Shown here: positions 52,773 to 60,968 of the stretch, in pieces
How positions within the stretch are numbered: position 1 is the first letter of the stretch
Layout: the number at the start of each line of letters is the position of its first letter
Source of the DNA: DASSUW01 sp963844405
GTDB taxonomy: Bacteria > Actinomycetota > Thermoleophilia > Solirubrobacterales > Solirubrobacteraceae
Reading direction: 5' to 3'
Length of the DNA stretch: 64,000 bases
Assembly: GCA_963844405.1 (NCBI GenBank)
Contig: CAWJNZ010000007.1
Coordinates: 496,001 to 560,000, forward strand
Made by a program: the position numbers and the translations under genes
Notes under the pieces: model-generated
Told to the model about the DNA's origin: nothing
What the model saw: only the letters and a program-made list of their open reading frames with translations
Databases searched by the model: none

Positions 52773-53490
52773 GCTCGAGCTCGAGCTGCGCGCCCTGGAG
52801 GTCGAATGGCCCGCCACCCCGGACCTCGCGTCCGCCGTGCAGGCGCGGCTGGCCGCGCCGCCGGCGACGCGGCGGCGGTGGCGTCTGGACCGCCCGGCCT
52901 GGCAGCTCGCCGTCGCCGCCACCGCGCTGGTCATCGCCGTCGTCATGGCGATCCCCCCGGCCCGCGCCGCCGTGCTCGACCTGCTCGGCTTCTCCAGCGT
53001 GCGCATCACCCGCGAGGAGCCGCGCCCGTCCGCCCTCGAGCGGCGGCTGTCGTTCAGCAACCCGGTGACGCTCGAGCGGGCACGCCGAGCGTTCCCCGTC
53101 CTCGTGCCCGAGGAGCTCGGCGACCCCGACGCCGTCTACCTCTACGAGCACCCGGGGATGGGCCGCCGCGTCGACCTCGTCTACGGCTCCGGCGAGGTCG
53201 AGGCGCTGGTGACCGAATTCCATGCCATCGCCGAGCCGGTGATCGAGAAGTCGGTCGGCATGGGCGCGACGGTCGAGCGCCTGCGCGTGGGAGACGACCC
53301 GGCGTTCTTCATCTCGGGCGCGCCGCACGGGTTCGCGTACATCGACTCCGACACCGGGCAGGTGAACTTCGAGGAGCAGCGGCTGGCGGGAAACACGCTG
53401 CTGGTCGAGCGCAGCGACGGCGTGCTCGTGCGCGTGGAGGCCGACGTCTCGCGCGAGCGCGCGGTGGAGATCGCCGAGTCGCTGCGCTAG
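52765..53490 (+). CDS. Single-pass membrane protein coupled to ECF sigma factor
   Basis: 241 residues. A short cytoplasmic part (LELELRALEVEWPATPDLAS) without a clear zinc HxxxCxxC motif is followed by one helix (LAVAATALVIAVVMAIPPA, about 45-65). An extracytoplasmic beta-rich domain (FPVLVPEELGDPDAVYLYEH, VTEFHAIAEPVIEKSVGMG) resembles DUF4367-type sensors. Position and overlap suggest an anti-sigma or signal-input role, but the usual zinc anti-sigma signature is missing. Confidence 0.7.
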   Translation: MSELELELRALEVEWPATPDLASAVQARLAAPPATRRRWRLDRPAWQLAVAATALVIAVVMAIPPARAAVLDLLGFSSVRITREEPRPSALERRLSFSNPVTLERARRAFPVLVPEELGDPDAVYLYEHPGMGRRVDLVYGSGEVEALVTEFHAIAEPVIEKSVGMGATVERLRVGDDPAFFISGAPHGFAYIDSDTGQVNFEEQRLAGNTLLVERSDGVLVRVEADVSRERAVEIAESLR

Positions 53491-53553
53491 GGGGTCCGTT
53501 GAAGAATGGTCGGTGCACCACAGCAGGTGTATCGGAATTCTTCAGCGGGCCCC
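53491..53553. terminator. 63-bp structured bidirectional terminator
   Basis: The arm at 53491-53507 pairs with 53537-53553 over 17 bp, with two G-U wobbles on the plus strand. The 29-nt interior folds again (TGCACC with GGTGTA). It begins at the first base after the upstream stop and ends at the last base of the convergent DUF2203 stop. Its A/T content is higher than its surroundings. Confidence 0.6.
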
Positions 53554-53924
53554 TAAAGCGGGCGGCGGCCCGCGAAGCCGGCCTCGACGCCGTGCCAGTG
53601 GCCCACGGACGGCTCGTCGAGCCGCCAGCAGAGGTAGACCTCGCGCCCGTCGATCACGGCCGGGAAGTCGACGAGGCCGCGCTCGAGGTCGCGCACCACG
53701 AGGTCGAGCCGCTCGAGCGTCTCGAAGCAGAGCGCCACTTCGACCGACGCGCGGGCGCGCTCGCGGCCCGGCCAGGCGCCGCCGGTCGCGTCTGCGCGTT
53801 CGGCGAGCTCGCTGTCGAACCCGGCGAGCCCGCGCTGCGCCTCGCGCAACCGCCGGATCGTCGCGCCGACGACGGGCAGCAGGTCGTTCGCCTGCTCGGG
53901 TGTCCAGTGCCGCTCGTGCAACAT
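53553..53924 (-). CDS. DUF2203 family protein
   Basis: 123 residues. The N-terminal RHWTPEQANDLLPVVGATIR is the family signature; DLERGLVDFPAVIDGREVYLCWRLDEPSVGHWH is also highly characteristic. The middle is helical. Function is unknown for the family. It has the convergent hairpin at its 3' end and follows the zinc-ribbon gene group on the same strand. ATG 53924 is chosen because the conserved block begins 4 residues later. Confidence 0.88.
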   Translation of the reverse strand: MLHERHWTPEQANDLLPVVGATIRRLREAQRGLAGFDSELAERADATGGAWPGRERARASVEVALCFETLERLDLVVRDLERGLVDFPAVIDGREVYLCWRLDEPSVGHWHGVEAGFAGRRPL

Positions 53925-53950
53925 CACACTGAGAGATACCACCGGAACCG

Positions 53951-54271
53951 TCACTGGTAACGGCCGCCGGCCTTCGCCCACTCGAGCAGGTGCTCGACCG
54001 AGCAGAAGCCGTCGTGCACGCGGTGCTCCCCGCGCGACCGGATGACGAGCACGTGCGCCTCCTCGAGCGGCGCCTCGCACCACGAGCAGTTGGTCAGCCG
54101 CGGGTCGTCGACAGGCGGGCCGGGCTCCCACCACGCGCCGCGGATCGCCCACGGGACGACGTGCTCGAGCCGGCAGAAGACTGCGCGCCGGCCGCCGGCC
54201 GGCTCGTAGGCGCGGAAGCCGTCGTCGGGATCGACGTCGACCCCGCACCAGGTGCAGCGCTCGCCGGTCAC
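53951..54271 (-). CDS. Small twin CxxC zinc-binding protein
   Basis: 106 residues with two similar halves. The first has CTWCGVDVDPDDGFRAYEP then AVFCRLEHVVPWAI; the second has CSWCEAPLEEAHVLVI then GFCSVEHLLEWA. Each half supplies CxxC plus C-x2-H, apt for one zinc per half (treble-clef-like). GTG 54271 overlaps the upstream stop, so it is coupled to the 54268-54750 gene. No specific role is known; nucleic acid or protein binding is conceivable. Confidence 0.75.
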   Translation of the reverse strand: MTGERCTWCGVDVDPDDGFRAYEPAGGRRAVFCRLEHVVPWAIRGAWWEPGPPVDDPRLTNCSWCEAPLEEAHVLVIRSRGEHRVHDGFCSVEHLLEWAKAGGRYQ

Positions 54272-54750
54272 GTGACGTCCGGGAGCACGAAGCGGCGGTC
54301 GCCGGCGGCGAGCACGAGCGGCTCGCCCTCGCGGGCGGCGATGGTGACCGGCAGTGCGGGGTCGCGGGTCGGGAACTCGGCGGTGGCCACGCTGCGGCCG
54401 CCGAAGGCGGTGGCGAGGCCGAGCACCCCGCGGGCCAGGTTCGTGACGGTGCCGAGCGGCGCCTCGAGCTCGCCGGTCGCGGGGTCGATCGTGACCGCGG
54501 TGGGCGGCGGCGGTCGCAGTTCGGGCAGCGCACGCGGCGGTGCGCCGACCGGCTCGGTGGCGGGCACGTCCCGGCTCTCGTCGTGGTCGACCAGCTCGAG
54601 CGAGCCGTCGGCGGCGCAGTCGATCATCGTCGCTGTCGTGCCGTCGCCGCTGTCGATGAGCAGCACCACGCGCAGCGCTCCGGAGCGCTCGGCGAAGGCG
54701 CGCACGGTCGCCACCGCCTCGGCATGGCGCAGCAGCACGTCCCCGGACAC
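54268..54750 (-). CDS. Hypothetical protein
   Basis: 160 residues. The N-terminal half is alpha/beta (LRHAEAVATVRAFAERSGAL, VVLLIDSGDGTTATMIDC). The remainder has a Pro-rich joint (RALPELRPPPPTAVTIDP) and beta segments ending GEPLVLAAGDRRFVLPDVT. No family recognised. It is divergent from the ATP-grasp gene (15-bp gap) and overlaps the twin-CxxC gene by 4 bp. Confidence 0.6.
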   Translation of the reverse strand: MSGDVLLRHAEAVATVRAFAERSGALRVVLLIDSGDGTTATMIDCAADGSLELVDHDESRDVPATEPVGAPPRALPELRPPPPTAVTIDPATGELEAPLGTVTNLARGVLGLATAFGGRSVATAEFPTRDPALPVTIAAREGEPLVLAAGDRRFVLPDVT

Positions 54751-54765
54751 GGGTGGGATGGTGCC

Positions 54766-56043
54766 ATGCCGGGTAGGGCCGCGGCCATGCGGGCACCGTA
54801 CGAGGAGCGAGCGGCCGACCTCGGCGACCGCGATCCCGCCGAGCTGGCGGCGGCGGCGCGCTCGGCGCTGTCCGACGTGACGTTCAGCGCCGACGGCGAC
54901 GACCGGTTCCACTTCGACCCCGTGCCGCGGATCATCACGGCCGCCGAGTGGGCGCCGCTGGCCGCCGGGCTCGCGCAGCGCGTGCGGGCGCTCGACCGCT
55001 GGTGCGCCGACGTCTACGGCCGGCGCGCGATCGTGCGCGACGGCGTGGTCCCGCCGCGCGTGGTCGAGACGACCGAGACCTACGAGCCCGAGCTCCAAGG
55101 GCTGGAGGTGCCACTGTGGGTGGGCATCGCGGGGCTCGACGTCGTGCGCGCGCCGGACGGCCGCTTCCTCGTGCTCGAGGACAACCTGCGTACGCCGAGC
55201 GGCATGGCGTACGCCCTGGCCGCGCGGGTGGTGACGGAGCGGTTCCTGGAGCCGACCTCGCGCCCGCTCCCGCTCGACGACCTCGCCGACCTGCTGTGGG
55301 GCGCGCTGATCGCCGCCACCGGGAGCGACCGCCGGCCGCGCGCCGCCGTGCTCACCGACGGGCCGGACAACGCCGCGCACTGGGAGCACGCGCGGCTCGC
55401 CGAGCTGCTCGAGGTCCCGCTGGTCGATCTCGACGACTTCGAACCGGGCGCCTTCGAGGCCGTCTACCGCCGCACCGACGGCGACCGGCTCGCGGACGCC
55501 ACCGGCCGGCGGCTGGTCGAGCCGTGGCGCGCCGGCCGGCTGGGCCTCGTGAACGCCTTCGGCATCGGCGTCGGCGACGACAAGCTCGCGCACGCCTACG
55601 TCGAGGACATGGTGCGCTACTACCTCGGCGAGGAGCCGCTGGTGCGGTCGGTGCGCACCTACGACCTCGGGCGGCCCGACGTGCTCGAGGAGGCGCTCGA
55701 CCGGTTCGAGGAGCTGGTCATCAAGCCGCGCGCGCTGTACGGGGGCAAGGGCGTGGTCATCTGCCCGCACGCCGAGGCTGAGGACATCGAGGCGACGCGG
55801 AGCGCCGTGGTCGCCTCGCCGGGCGAGTACATCGCCCAGGAGCTGATCACGCTGTCCTGTCATCCGACGGTGATCGACGGCCGGCTCGAGCCGCGCCACG
55901 TCGACCTGCGGCCGTTCGTCTTCCTCGGGCCCGACGGCGCGGGGGTGCTGCCGGGTGGGCTGACGCGCGTGGCGTTCGACGAGGGCGCGCTGGTGGTCAA
56001 CTCGTCGCAGAACGGCGGCGCCAAGGACACCTGGGTCATCTAG
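54766..56043 (+). CDS. Circularly permuted type 2 ATP-grasp protein
   Basis: ATP-dependent carboxylate-amine/thiol ligase-like enzyme, 425 residues (family usually 450-500). Diagnostic segments are FDPVPRIITAAEWAPLAAGL, GLEVPLWVGIAGLDVVRAPD, LVLEDNLRTPSGMAYALAAR, FGIGVGDDKLAHAYVEDMVR, PRALYGGKGVVICPHA with the ATP Lys, and GLTRVAFDEGALVVNSSQNGGAKDTWV. These genes usually lie with alpha-E and transglutaminase-like genes for a peptide-tagging pathway, but neither is beside it here. Confidence 0.92.
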   Translation: MPGRAAAMRAPYEERAADLGDRDPAELAAAARSALSDVTFSADGDDRFHFDPVPRIITAAEWAPLAAGLAQRVRALDRWCADVYGRRAIVRDGVVPPRVVETTETYEPELQGLEVPLWVGIAGLDVVRAPDGRFLVLEDNLRTPSGMAYALAARVVTERFLEPTSRPLPLDDLADLLWGALIAATGSDRRPRAAVLTDGPDNAAHWEHARLAELLEVPLVDLDDFEPGAFEAVYRRTDGDRLADATGRRLVEPWRAGRLGLVNAFGIGVGDDKLAHAYVEDMVRYYLGEEPLVRSVRTYDLGRPDVLEEALDRFEELVIKPRALYGGKGVVICPHAEAEDIEATRSAVVASPGEYIAQELITLSCHPTVIDGRLEPRHVDLRPFVFLGPDGAGVLPGGLTRVAFDEGALVVNSSQNGGAKDTWVI

Positions 56044-56383
56044 TCTCGGCCGCCGCGCGCCGCGCCTCGACCTCGTGCGGGTTGTTGCGGTAGCCCTGGT
56101 AGAGGTAGCTCAGCCACATCCGCCAGCGCCGGTGCTGGTCCTGCCAGACGTGGCAGAGCTCGTGGACGATGAGGTCGTCGGAGACCTCGTTGAGCGGGCG
56201 CTTGATCAGGATCAGCGGGCCGACCTCGTAGCCGCGGTAGCGGCGGAGGCCGGGGATGCGGAAGAACCACGGCGTGTGGAGGATGCGCACGCCGTCGATC
56301 CGCACCGGCTCGGGGTAGAAGTCGAGCCGGTCGAGCCGGGCCTTGGCGCGCTGGAGCGCCGCGGTCTCCTCGGGGGAGCGCAC
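56036..56383 (-). CDS. Small HExxH metalloprotease-like protein
   Basis: 115 residues. SDDLIVHELCHVWQDQHRRW carries HELCH, and NNPHEVEARRAAA a downstream Glu fit for a third zinc ligand, the layout of SprT/DUF4157-like minimal gluzincins. No signal peptide. TAGGGT lies 6 nt before GTG 56383, marking a leaderless start. The 3' end overlaps the ATP-grasp stop by 8 bp. Confidence 0.75.
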   Translation of the reverse strand: MRSPEETAALQRAKARLDRLDFYPEPVRIDGVRILHTPWFFRIPGLRRYRGYEVGPLILIKRPLNEVSDDLIVHELCHVWQDQHRRWRMWLSYLYQGYRNNPHEVEARRAAAETR

Positions 56384-56398
56384 GGCGCGACCCTACCG

Positions 56399-56696
56399 TC
56401 AGGTCTTCTTGGCGGCGCGCTTCTTCGCGGGCTTGGCCTTCGCCTTCGCCTTCGGCTTGGCCTTCTTCGGCTTGGCCTTCTTCGCGCGGCGTGGGGGCGG
56501 TCGCCGCCTGCGCGCGCTTGGAGGCGGTGGCCGACTTGGGGCCGCCGGCCTCGCCGGGCTTGGCCGCGCCGACGGTCGAGGGCGGGCCGGAGGGCTGCTT
56601 GTCGCCGCGCAGGCGGCGCTCGGCCACCTCGCGGCCGCGCGTGACGGCGGTCTTCCCGACGTCGAACGCTGTGTCGATGATGTCCTTGATCGCCAT
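56399..56696 (-). pseudogene. Lys/Ala-rich histone-like protein with one frameshift
   Basis: Starts at ATG 56696 with IKDIIDTAFDVGKTAVTRGR, continues through GAAKPGEAGGPKSATASKRA, then a run of five C near 56488 throws the frame. Without one C the protein reads on as PRRAKKAKPKKAKPKAKA and ends KKRAAKKT at 56399, about 98 residues. The basic tail parallels the protein at 3185-3667. A homopolymer error is the likely cause of the break. Nucleoid binding is inferred from composition only. Confidence 0.7.
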
Positions 56697-56725
56697 GGGG
56701 CCGTCTTTCCCGGCCCGCGCGCGAG

Positions 56726-56980
56726 CTACACGGCGACGGCCATCAGCGCGTCGCCACAGGCGATGGCGAGCGCCTCGGAGGCGGCGATGCCGGCGACCAG
56801 CTCGCCGTCGTCGAGCCGCAGCTCTCCCCAGGCGCGTCCGAGCGCGGGCTCGGAGGCGAAGCAGAGCTCGAGTCCGTCCGGAAGCGGCTCCTGAGCCCGC
56901 TCCCACGCTGCCGCGACCTCATCCAGGACCTCAGGCGGCGGTCCGTTCAGGTAGTCGAGGATCTCGTGGGAGCGGGACAT
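56726..56980 (-). CDS. Small acidic hypothetical protein
   Basis: 84 residues, EILDYLNGPPPEVLDEVAAA helix followed by ELCFASEPALGRAWGELRLD and VAGIAASEALAIACGDALMA. No domain recognised. An upstream GTG 57016 would add 12 residues. Codon bias supports a gene, but function cannot be assigned. Confidence 0.5.
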   Translation of the reverse strand: MSRSHEILDYLNGPPPEVLDEVAAAWERAQEPLPDGLELCFASEPALGRAWGELRLDDGELVAGIAASEALAIACGDALMAVAV

Positions 56981-57070
56981 CAGGAACGTCTGTTGGACAG
57001 GAGGGGCACGCTTCACTCACTTCATCGGCGTGCCCTGTGGGGCTTGCATGGGGTGGGGACCCCAAGCCGC

Positions 57071-57781
57071 CTACAGCCCGGCCGGATGGCGGGCGACGAA
57101 CCCCGCCGTGGAGCGCATCTGGTTGCCCCAGCGCGAGCCGGTGACGCGAGCGTTCGACGTGTCGAAGAGCACGCCCGCGACCTCCATGAACACATGGCCG
57201 GGATGGGAGTAGATCGTCACCCACTTGCCCTTGCCGGGCTTGCCCCAGCTCATCAGCGGGCCGGAGGCGAGCGGCCCGTCGAGCAGGCCGGCGGCGGCCA
57301 GCGCGAAGGAGACGGAGCCCGAGCAGTCGTAGCCGTTGTCGAGCCACTTGCCGTGGCCGCCGCCCCACTTGTACGGCGAGCGGGCGATGATGTTGCCCGC
57401 CTCGATGATCTGCTTGACCTCCTCGGGGGCGTCGAGCGGCGGCAGGGCGATCCCGTTGGGCAGCGCGGTGGCCTTCGTGATGTCGGTGTGGCGGACCGTG
57501 CCGCGCCGCTTCGCGCTGCTCGCCGGCCTGGTGGGCTTGGGCCCGGCCTCGGTGAGGCCGGGGTCGGGAGCGGCGTCGGCGGTGGTGCCGGTGGCGCCGG
57601 CCACGGGCTCGACCACCTTGGGCCGGAGCTTCGGCAGCGGCGGGAGCTCGGAGCGCTTCGCGGCCTGGACCTTCGCGGCCGGCTGCGGCGCTGCCTGCTC
57701 GTCCTCGGAAGCGCCCAGCGCGAGCACGCCGGCGGCGAGCGCCGCGGCGGCGGTGGCGGGGACGACGAGCCGGAGCCTCAC
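57071..57781 (-). CDS. Secreted NlpC/P60-like hydrolase, second paralogue
   Basis: 236 residues. GTG 57781 opens a signal or anchor (RLVVPATAAAALAAGVLALG), then a Pro/Ala/Lys linker (residues 25-105). The catalytic domain follows with YKWGGGHGKWLDNGYDCSGS (nucleophile Cys) and IYSHPGHVFMEVAGVLFDTS (His), ending FVARHPAGL. The domain matches that at 39145-39900 segment by segment, but the peptidoglycan-binding repeat and riboswitch are absent. It is coupled by GTGA overlap to the M15-like gene upstream. Confidence 0.85.
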   Translation of the reverse strand: MRLRLVVPATAAAALAAGVLALGASEDEQAAPQPAAKVQAAKRSELPPLPKLRPKVVEPVAGATGTTADAAPDPGLTEAGPKPTRPASSAKRRGTVRHTDITKATALPNGIALPPLDAPEEVKQIIEAGNIIARSPYKWGGGHGKWLDNGYDCSGSVSFALAAAGLLDGPLASGPLMSWGKPGKGKWVTIYSHPGHVFMEVAGVLFDTSNARVTGSRWGNQMRSTAGFVARHPAGL

Positions 57782-58386
57782 CGCAGCCAGAAGCTCGTCT
57801 TCGCCTTCGCGCCCGGCCTGCTCATCCCGAGGTGGATGTGGTCGCGATGCGCGGTCGTCTTGTCCACGTTCTTGCGCAAATTGCCCCGCATGGTGTAGCA
57901 GGGGCTGTACGGGCGGAAGCTGCTCATCCCGGTTCCCCAGTACCCGCAATCCCAGATCAGCTCCTGCACGCCCATGCGGCGGGCGAGCGCCTGCGGGTTG
58001 CCGGCGGCGTCGGGCGCCAGCAGCAGCCGGAAGAGCTTGTCGGCGGCCCTGCGGTCGGCCTTGACGGCGGCGTCGAGGTGCCAGTCGATGGCGCGGTTCT
58101 CGGCGTGCAGCGAGGCGGAGTCCTTGCCCCACTTCTCGCAGCGGTACGAGCCCCAGAACACGCCGCGGGCGTTGGCCTGGAGCCACTCGGTCATGGCGAC
58201 GACGCCGGGCTTGGTCCGCTTAGCGCACTTGGTCGCGCGGTCGTAGCGGGAGTCCTCGATCGCGGTGTCGAGGAGCCGGTCGGCCGGGTTGCCCTCGACC
58301 GCCGGGAGCGGGTCGGGAAGCTGCGGGTAGGCATGCGCGCTCGTGGCGGTGAGCGCGAGGATGATCAGCGGGAGGAGGAAACGCAT
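57778..58386 (-). CDS. Secreted M15-like peptidase
   Basis: 202 residues with signal peptide RFLLPLIILALTATSAHA. SLHAENRAIDWHLDAAVKAD and TTAHRDHIHLGMSRPGAKAK give the H-x6-D and H-x2-H type spacing seen in zinc D-Ala-D-Ala peptidases (M15/VanY-MepA), though the family match is loose. CAKRTKPGVVAMTEWLQANA precedes it. AAGGGGG lies just before ATG 58386. Pairing with the P60-like gene suggests a role in peptide cross-link turnover. Confidence 0.72.
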   Translation of the reverse strand: MRFLLPLIILALTATSAHAYPQLPDPLPAVEGNPADRLLDTAIEDSRYDRATKCAKRTKPGVVAMTEWLQANARGVFWGSYRCEKWGKDSASLHAENRAIDWHLDAAVKADRRAADKLFRLLLAPDAAGNPQALARRMGVQELIWDCGYWGTGMSSFRPYSPCYTMRGNLRKNVDKTTAHRDHIHLGMSRPGAKAKTSFWLR

Positions 58387-58418
58387 CCCCCCTTGGATCG
58401 GATGCGGTCCTGGGCTCT

Positions 58419-59513
58419 TTAGACGGTGGTGGGCACAGGCGCGCCGATCGCCTGCGCGAGGTCCTCGACGAGGTCCTCGGCGGCCTCGATCCCGCAGCTG
58501 AGGCGGACGAGGTCTGCGGGGACGGCGGCGGCGGAGCCCTCGACCGACTGGTGGGTCATCGCCTGCGGCACCTCGATCAGCGACTCGACGCCGCCGAGCG
58601 ACTCGGCGAGGCTGAAGACCCGCGTCGCGGCGGCGATGCGGGTGGCGTCGGGATGGCGGAAGGAGACCATGCCGGAGAAGCCGGGCCAGCGGACGTCGCT
58701 GACGCCGTCGACGGTCTGCAGCCACTCGCTGACCGCGCGGGCGTTCTCGCTGTGGGCGGCCATTCGCAGGTGCAGCGTGCGGATGCCGCGGTGGACGAGG
58801 AACGCGTCGAGCGGGCCGGGGACGGCCCCCACGGCGTTCTGGACGAACTTCACCGCGTCGTGCAGCTCGCTGTCGTGCACGATCACCGCACCGCCGACGA
58901 CGTCGCTGTGGCCGCCGATGTACTTGGTGGTCGAGTGGACGACGGCGTCGGCGCCGAGCTCGAGCGGACGCTGGTAGACCGGCGTGGCGAAGGTGTTGTC
59001 GACGGCCACGCGCGCCTGCTTGCGACGGGCGATGATCCCCTCGACGTCGACCATGTTGAGCGTCGGGTTGGTCGGCGTCTCGACCCAGATCAGCTTGGTC
59101 GCGTCGGTCACGACGTTCTCGACCGCCTGCAGGTCGGTCTGGTCGACCATCGTGTACCGCAGGCCCCAGCGGTTGAGCACCTTGTCGACGAGCCGGTAGG
59201 TGCCGCCGTAGAGGTCGTCGGGGATGACGACGTGGTCGCCGGCCTCGCAGATGGCGGTGATCAGCGCGTGCTCGGCGGCCATGCCGCTGGAGAAGGCCGA
59301 CGCGATGCCGCCCTCGAGCTCGCCGAGCGCTCGTTCGAGGGCGCTCCTCGTCGGATTGGCGCTGCGCGAGTAGTCGTACTCCTCGACGAACTCGCCGGGC
59401 TTGGGCTGCACGTACGTGCTGGCCTGGTGGATGGCGGGCACGATGCCGTGGTAGGCGGGGTCCGGCTCCAGGCCGGCGTGCACCGCGCGCGTGGCGAACC
59501 TGCGCTGGGTCAT
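58419..59513 (-). CDS. metB: Cystathionine gamma-synthase/lyase
   Basis: PLP enzyme of trans-sulfuration, 364 residues. FATRAVHAGLEPDPAYHGIV opens it, YSRSANPTRSALERALGELE and ASAFSSGMAAEHALITAI follow. The PLP Lys is in DAVVHSTTKYIGGHSDVVGG near 195, and VDVEGIIARRKQARVAVDNTFATP holds the PLP Asp. RLSCGIEAAEDLVEDLAQA ends the fold. The ATG overlaps the CBS stop, so the pair probably converts homocysteine and serine to cysteine; sequence alone does not separate synthase from lyase. Confidence 0.93.
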   Translation of the reverse strand: MTQRRFATRAVHAGLEPDPAYHGIVPAIHQASTYVQPKPGEFVEEYDYSRSANPTRSALERALGELEGGIASAFSSGMAAEHALITAICEAGDHVVIPDDLYGGTYRLVDKVLNRWGLRYTMVDQTDLQAVENVVTDATKLIWVETPTNPTLNMVDVEGIIARRKQARVAVDNTFATPVYQRPLELGADAVVHSTTKYIGGHSDVVGGAVIVHDSELHDAVKFVQNAVGAVPGPLDAFLVHRGIRTLHLRMAAHSENARAVSEWLQTVDGVSDVRWPGFSGMVSFRHPDATRIAAATRVFSLAESLGGVESLIEVPQAMTHQSVEGSAAAVPADLVRLSCGIEAAEDLVEDLAQAIGAPVPTTV

Positions 59514-60901
59514 GACACCAGCGACTCGAGCAGGTCGGCGCGCGTGACGATGCCGACCGGCCGGCCGCCCTCGGTGACGGTGAGCGCCTGCCCCTCGCCG
59601 GTGAGGAGCTCGACCGCCTCGCGCACCGGGTCGGTGGTGGCGACGGCCGGGAAGGGCGGCTCCATCACGTCGACGATGTCGCTGTTCATCAGGCTCGGAT
59701 CGTCGATGGCGCGCTTGAGCAGCCCGCGCTCCCCCACCGAGCCGACCACCGTGTTGACGTCGCTCGCCGACACGACGGGGAGCTGGCTGACGCGGTGCTC
59801 GTGCAGGAGGCTGATCGCGTCCTTGACCTTCTGGTGCGTCTGCACGGTCACGAACGGCGGGATCTCGCCGGCGGCGGTCTTGGTGAACAGCACGTCGCCG
59901 ACCGTGCGGTCGCCCGTGCGCTCGAGGAAGCCGTACTGGCTCATCCAGGCGTCGTTGAAGATCTTGCTCAGGTAGGCGCGACCACCGTCGGGCAGGATCG
60001 TCGCCACCACTGCCTCGGGGTCGTCGATCTCGCCCGCCACCTGCAGCGCCGCGTAGACGGCGAGGCCGCACGAGCCGCCGACCAGCAGGCCCTCCTCGGC
60101 GGCGAGCCGGCGCGTCGTGAGGAAGCTGTCCTTGTCGCTGACCGTGACGTAGCGATCGACCACGCTCGGGTCGTACGTCTGCGGCCAGAAGTCCTCGCCG
60201 ACGCCCTCGACGAGGTACGGATGCACCTCCTCGTTGGAGTAGATGCTGCCGACCGGGTCGGCCCCGATGACCTCGATGTCTGGGTTCTGCTCGCGCAGGT
60301 ACTTGGCGACGCCGGTGATCGTCCCGCCGGTCCCGACCCCGCACACGAAGTGCGTGATCCGTCCGCCGGCCTGGCGCCACAGCTCCGGCCCGGTGGTCAG
60401 GTAGTGCGTCTCCGGGTTGGCGGGGTTCTTGTACTGGTTGGGCTGGAACGCGCCGGGGATCTCCTCGGTCAGGCGGTCGGCGACGCGGTAGTAGGACTGC
60501 GGCGAGTCCGGGCTCACGTCGGTGGGGGCGACGACCACCTCGGCGCCGTACGCGCGCAGGAGGTCGATCTTCTCCTTCGACATCTTGTCCGGCATCACCG
60601 CGATGACGCGGTAGCCCTTGAGTCTTGCCGCGATCGCGAGGCCGGTGCCGGTGTTGCCGCTGGTCGGCTCGATGATGGTCCCGCCCGGTCGCAGGCGACC
60701 GTCGCGCTCCGCGGCCTCGACGAGCCGCATGGCCACGCGATCCTTGATCGAGCCGCCCGGATTGAAGGACTCGAGCTTGGCGACGACCTGGGGCTTGACG
60801 CCGGCGCCGATGCGGCTGAGCCGCACCAGCGGGGTCTCGCCGACCGTCTCGAGGATCGAGTCCTTGATGTCGGCCTGGGAGCCGGTGGCGGACGAGCTCA
60901 T
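59510..60901 (-). CDS. cbs: Cystathionine beta-synthase with CBS domain pair
   Basis: 463 residues. The catalytic fold has the PLP Lys in SFNPGGSIKDRVAMRLVEAA near 52, PTSGNTGTGLAIAARLKGYR, and the phosphate loop VCGVGTGGTITGVAKYL. The C-terminal third holds two CBS domains (PFVTVQTHQKVKDAISLLHE, VMEPPFPAVATTDPVREAVE), a regulatory adenosyl-binding module. TATAGT lies 7 nt before ATG 60901, a leaderless start. It forms an operon with metB. Confidence 0.94.
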   Translation of the reverse strand: MSSSATGSQADIKDSILETVGETPLVRLSRIGAGVKPQVVAKLESFNPGGSIKDRVAMRLVEAAERDGRLRPGGTIIEPTSGNTGTGLAIAARLKGYRVIAVMPDKMSKEKIDLLRAYGAEVVVAPTDVSPDSPQSYYRVADRLTEEIPGAFQPNQYKNPANPETHYLTTGPELWRQAGGRITHFVCGVGTGGTITGVAKYLREQNPDIEVIGADPVGSIYSNEEVHPYLVEGVGEDFWPQTYDPSVVDRYVTVSDKDSFLTTRRLAAEEGLLVGGSCGLAVYAALQVAGEIDDPEAVVATILPDGGRAYLSKIFNDAWMSQYGFLERTGDRTVGDVLFTKTAAGEIPPFVTVQTHQKVKDAISLLHEHRVSQLPVVSASDVNTVVGSVGERGLLKRAIDDPSLMNSDIVDVMEPPFPAVATTDPVREAVELLTGEGQALTVTEGGRPVGIVTRADLLESLVS

Positions 60902-60948
60902 AGAGCCGACTATAGGTAACTCGCCGCCCTCGTGGCGATATTCTGCCT

Positions 60949-60967
60949 TATACTAATCTGCATTAGT
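60949..60967 (+). promoter_or_regulatory. -10 box and overlapping palindrome before the DUF234-type ATPase
   Basis: TATACT (60949-60954) overlaps ACTAAT (60952-60957), which with ATTAGT (60962-60967) forms a perfect 6-bp inverted repeat with a CTGC centre, 1 bp before the ATG at 60969. Transcription would start inside the palindrome and leave a leader of about 8 nt. A bound dimer would block it. Confidence 0.55.
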
Positions 60968-60968
60968 C

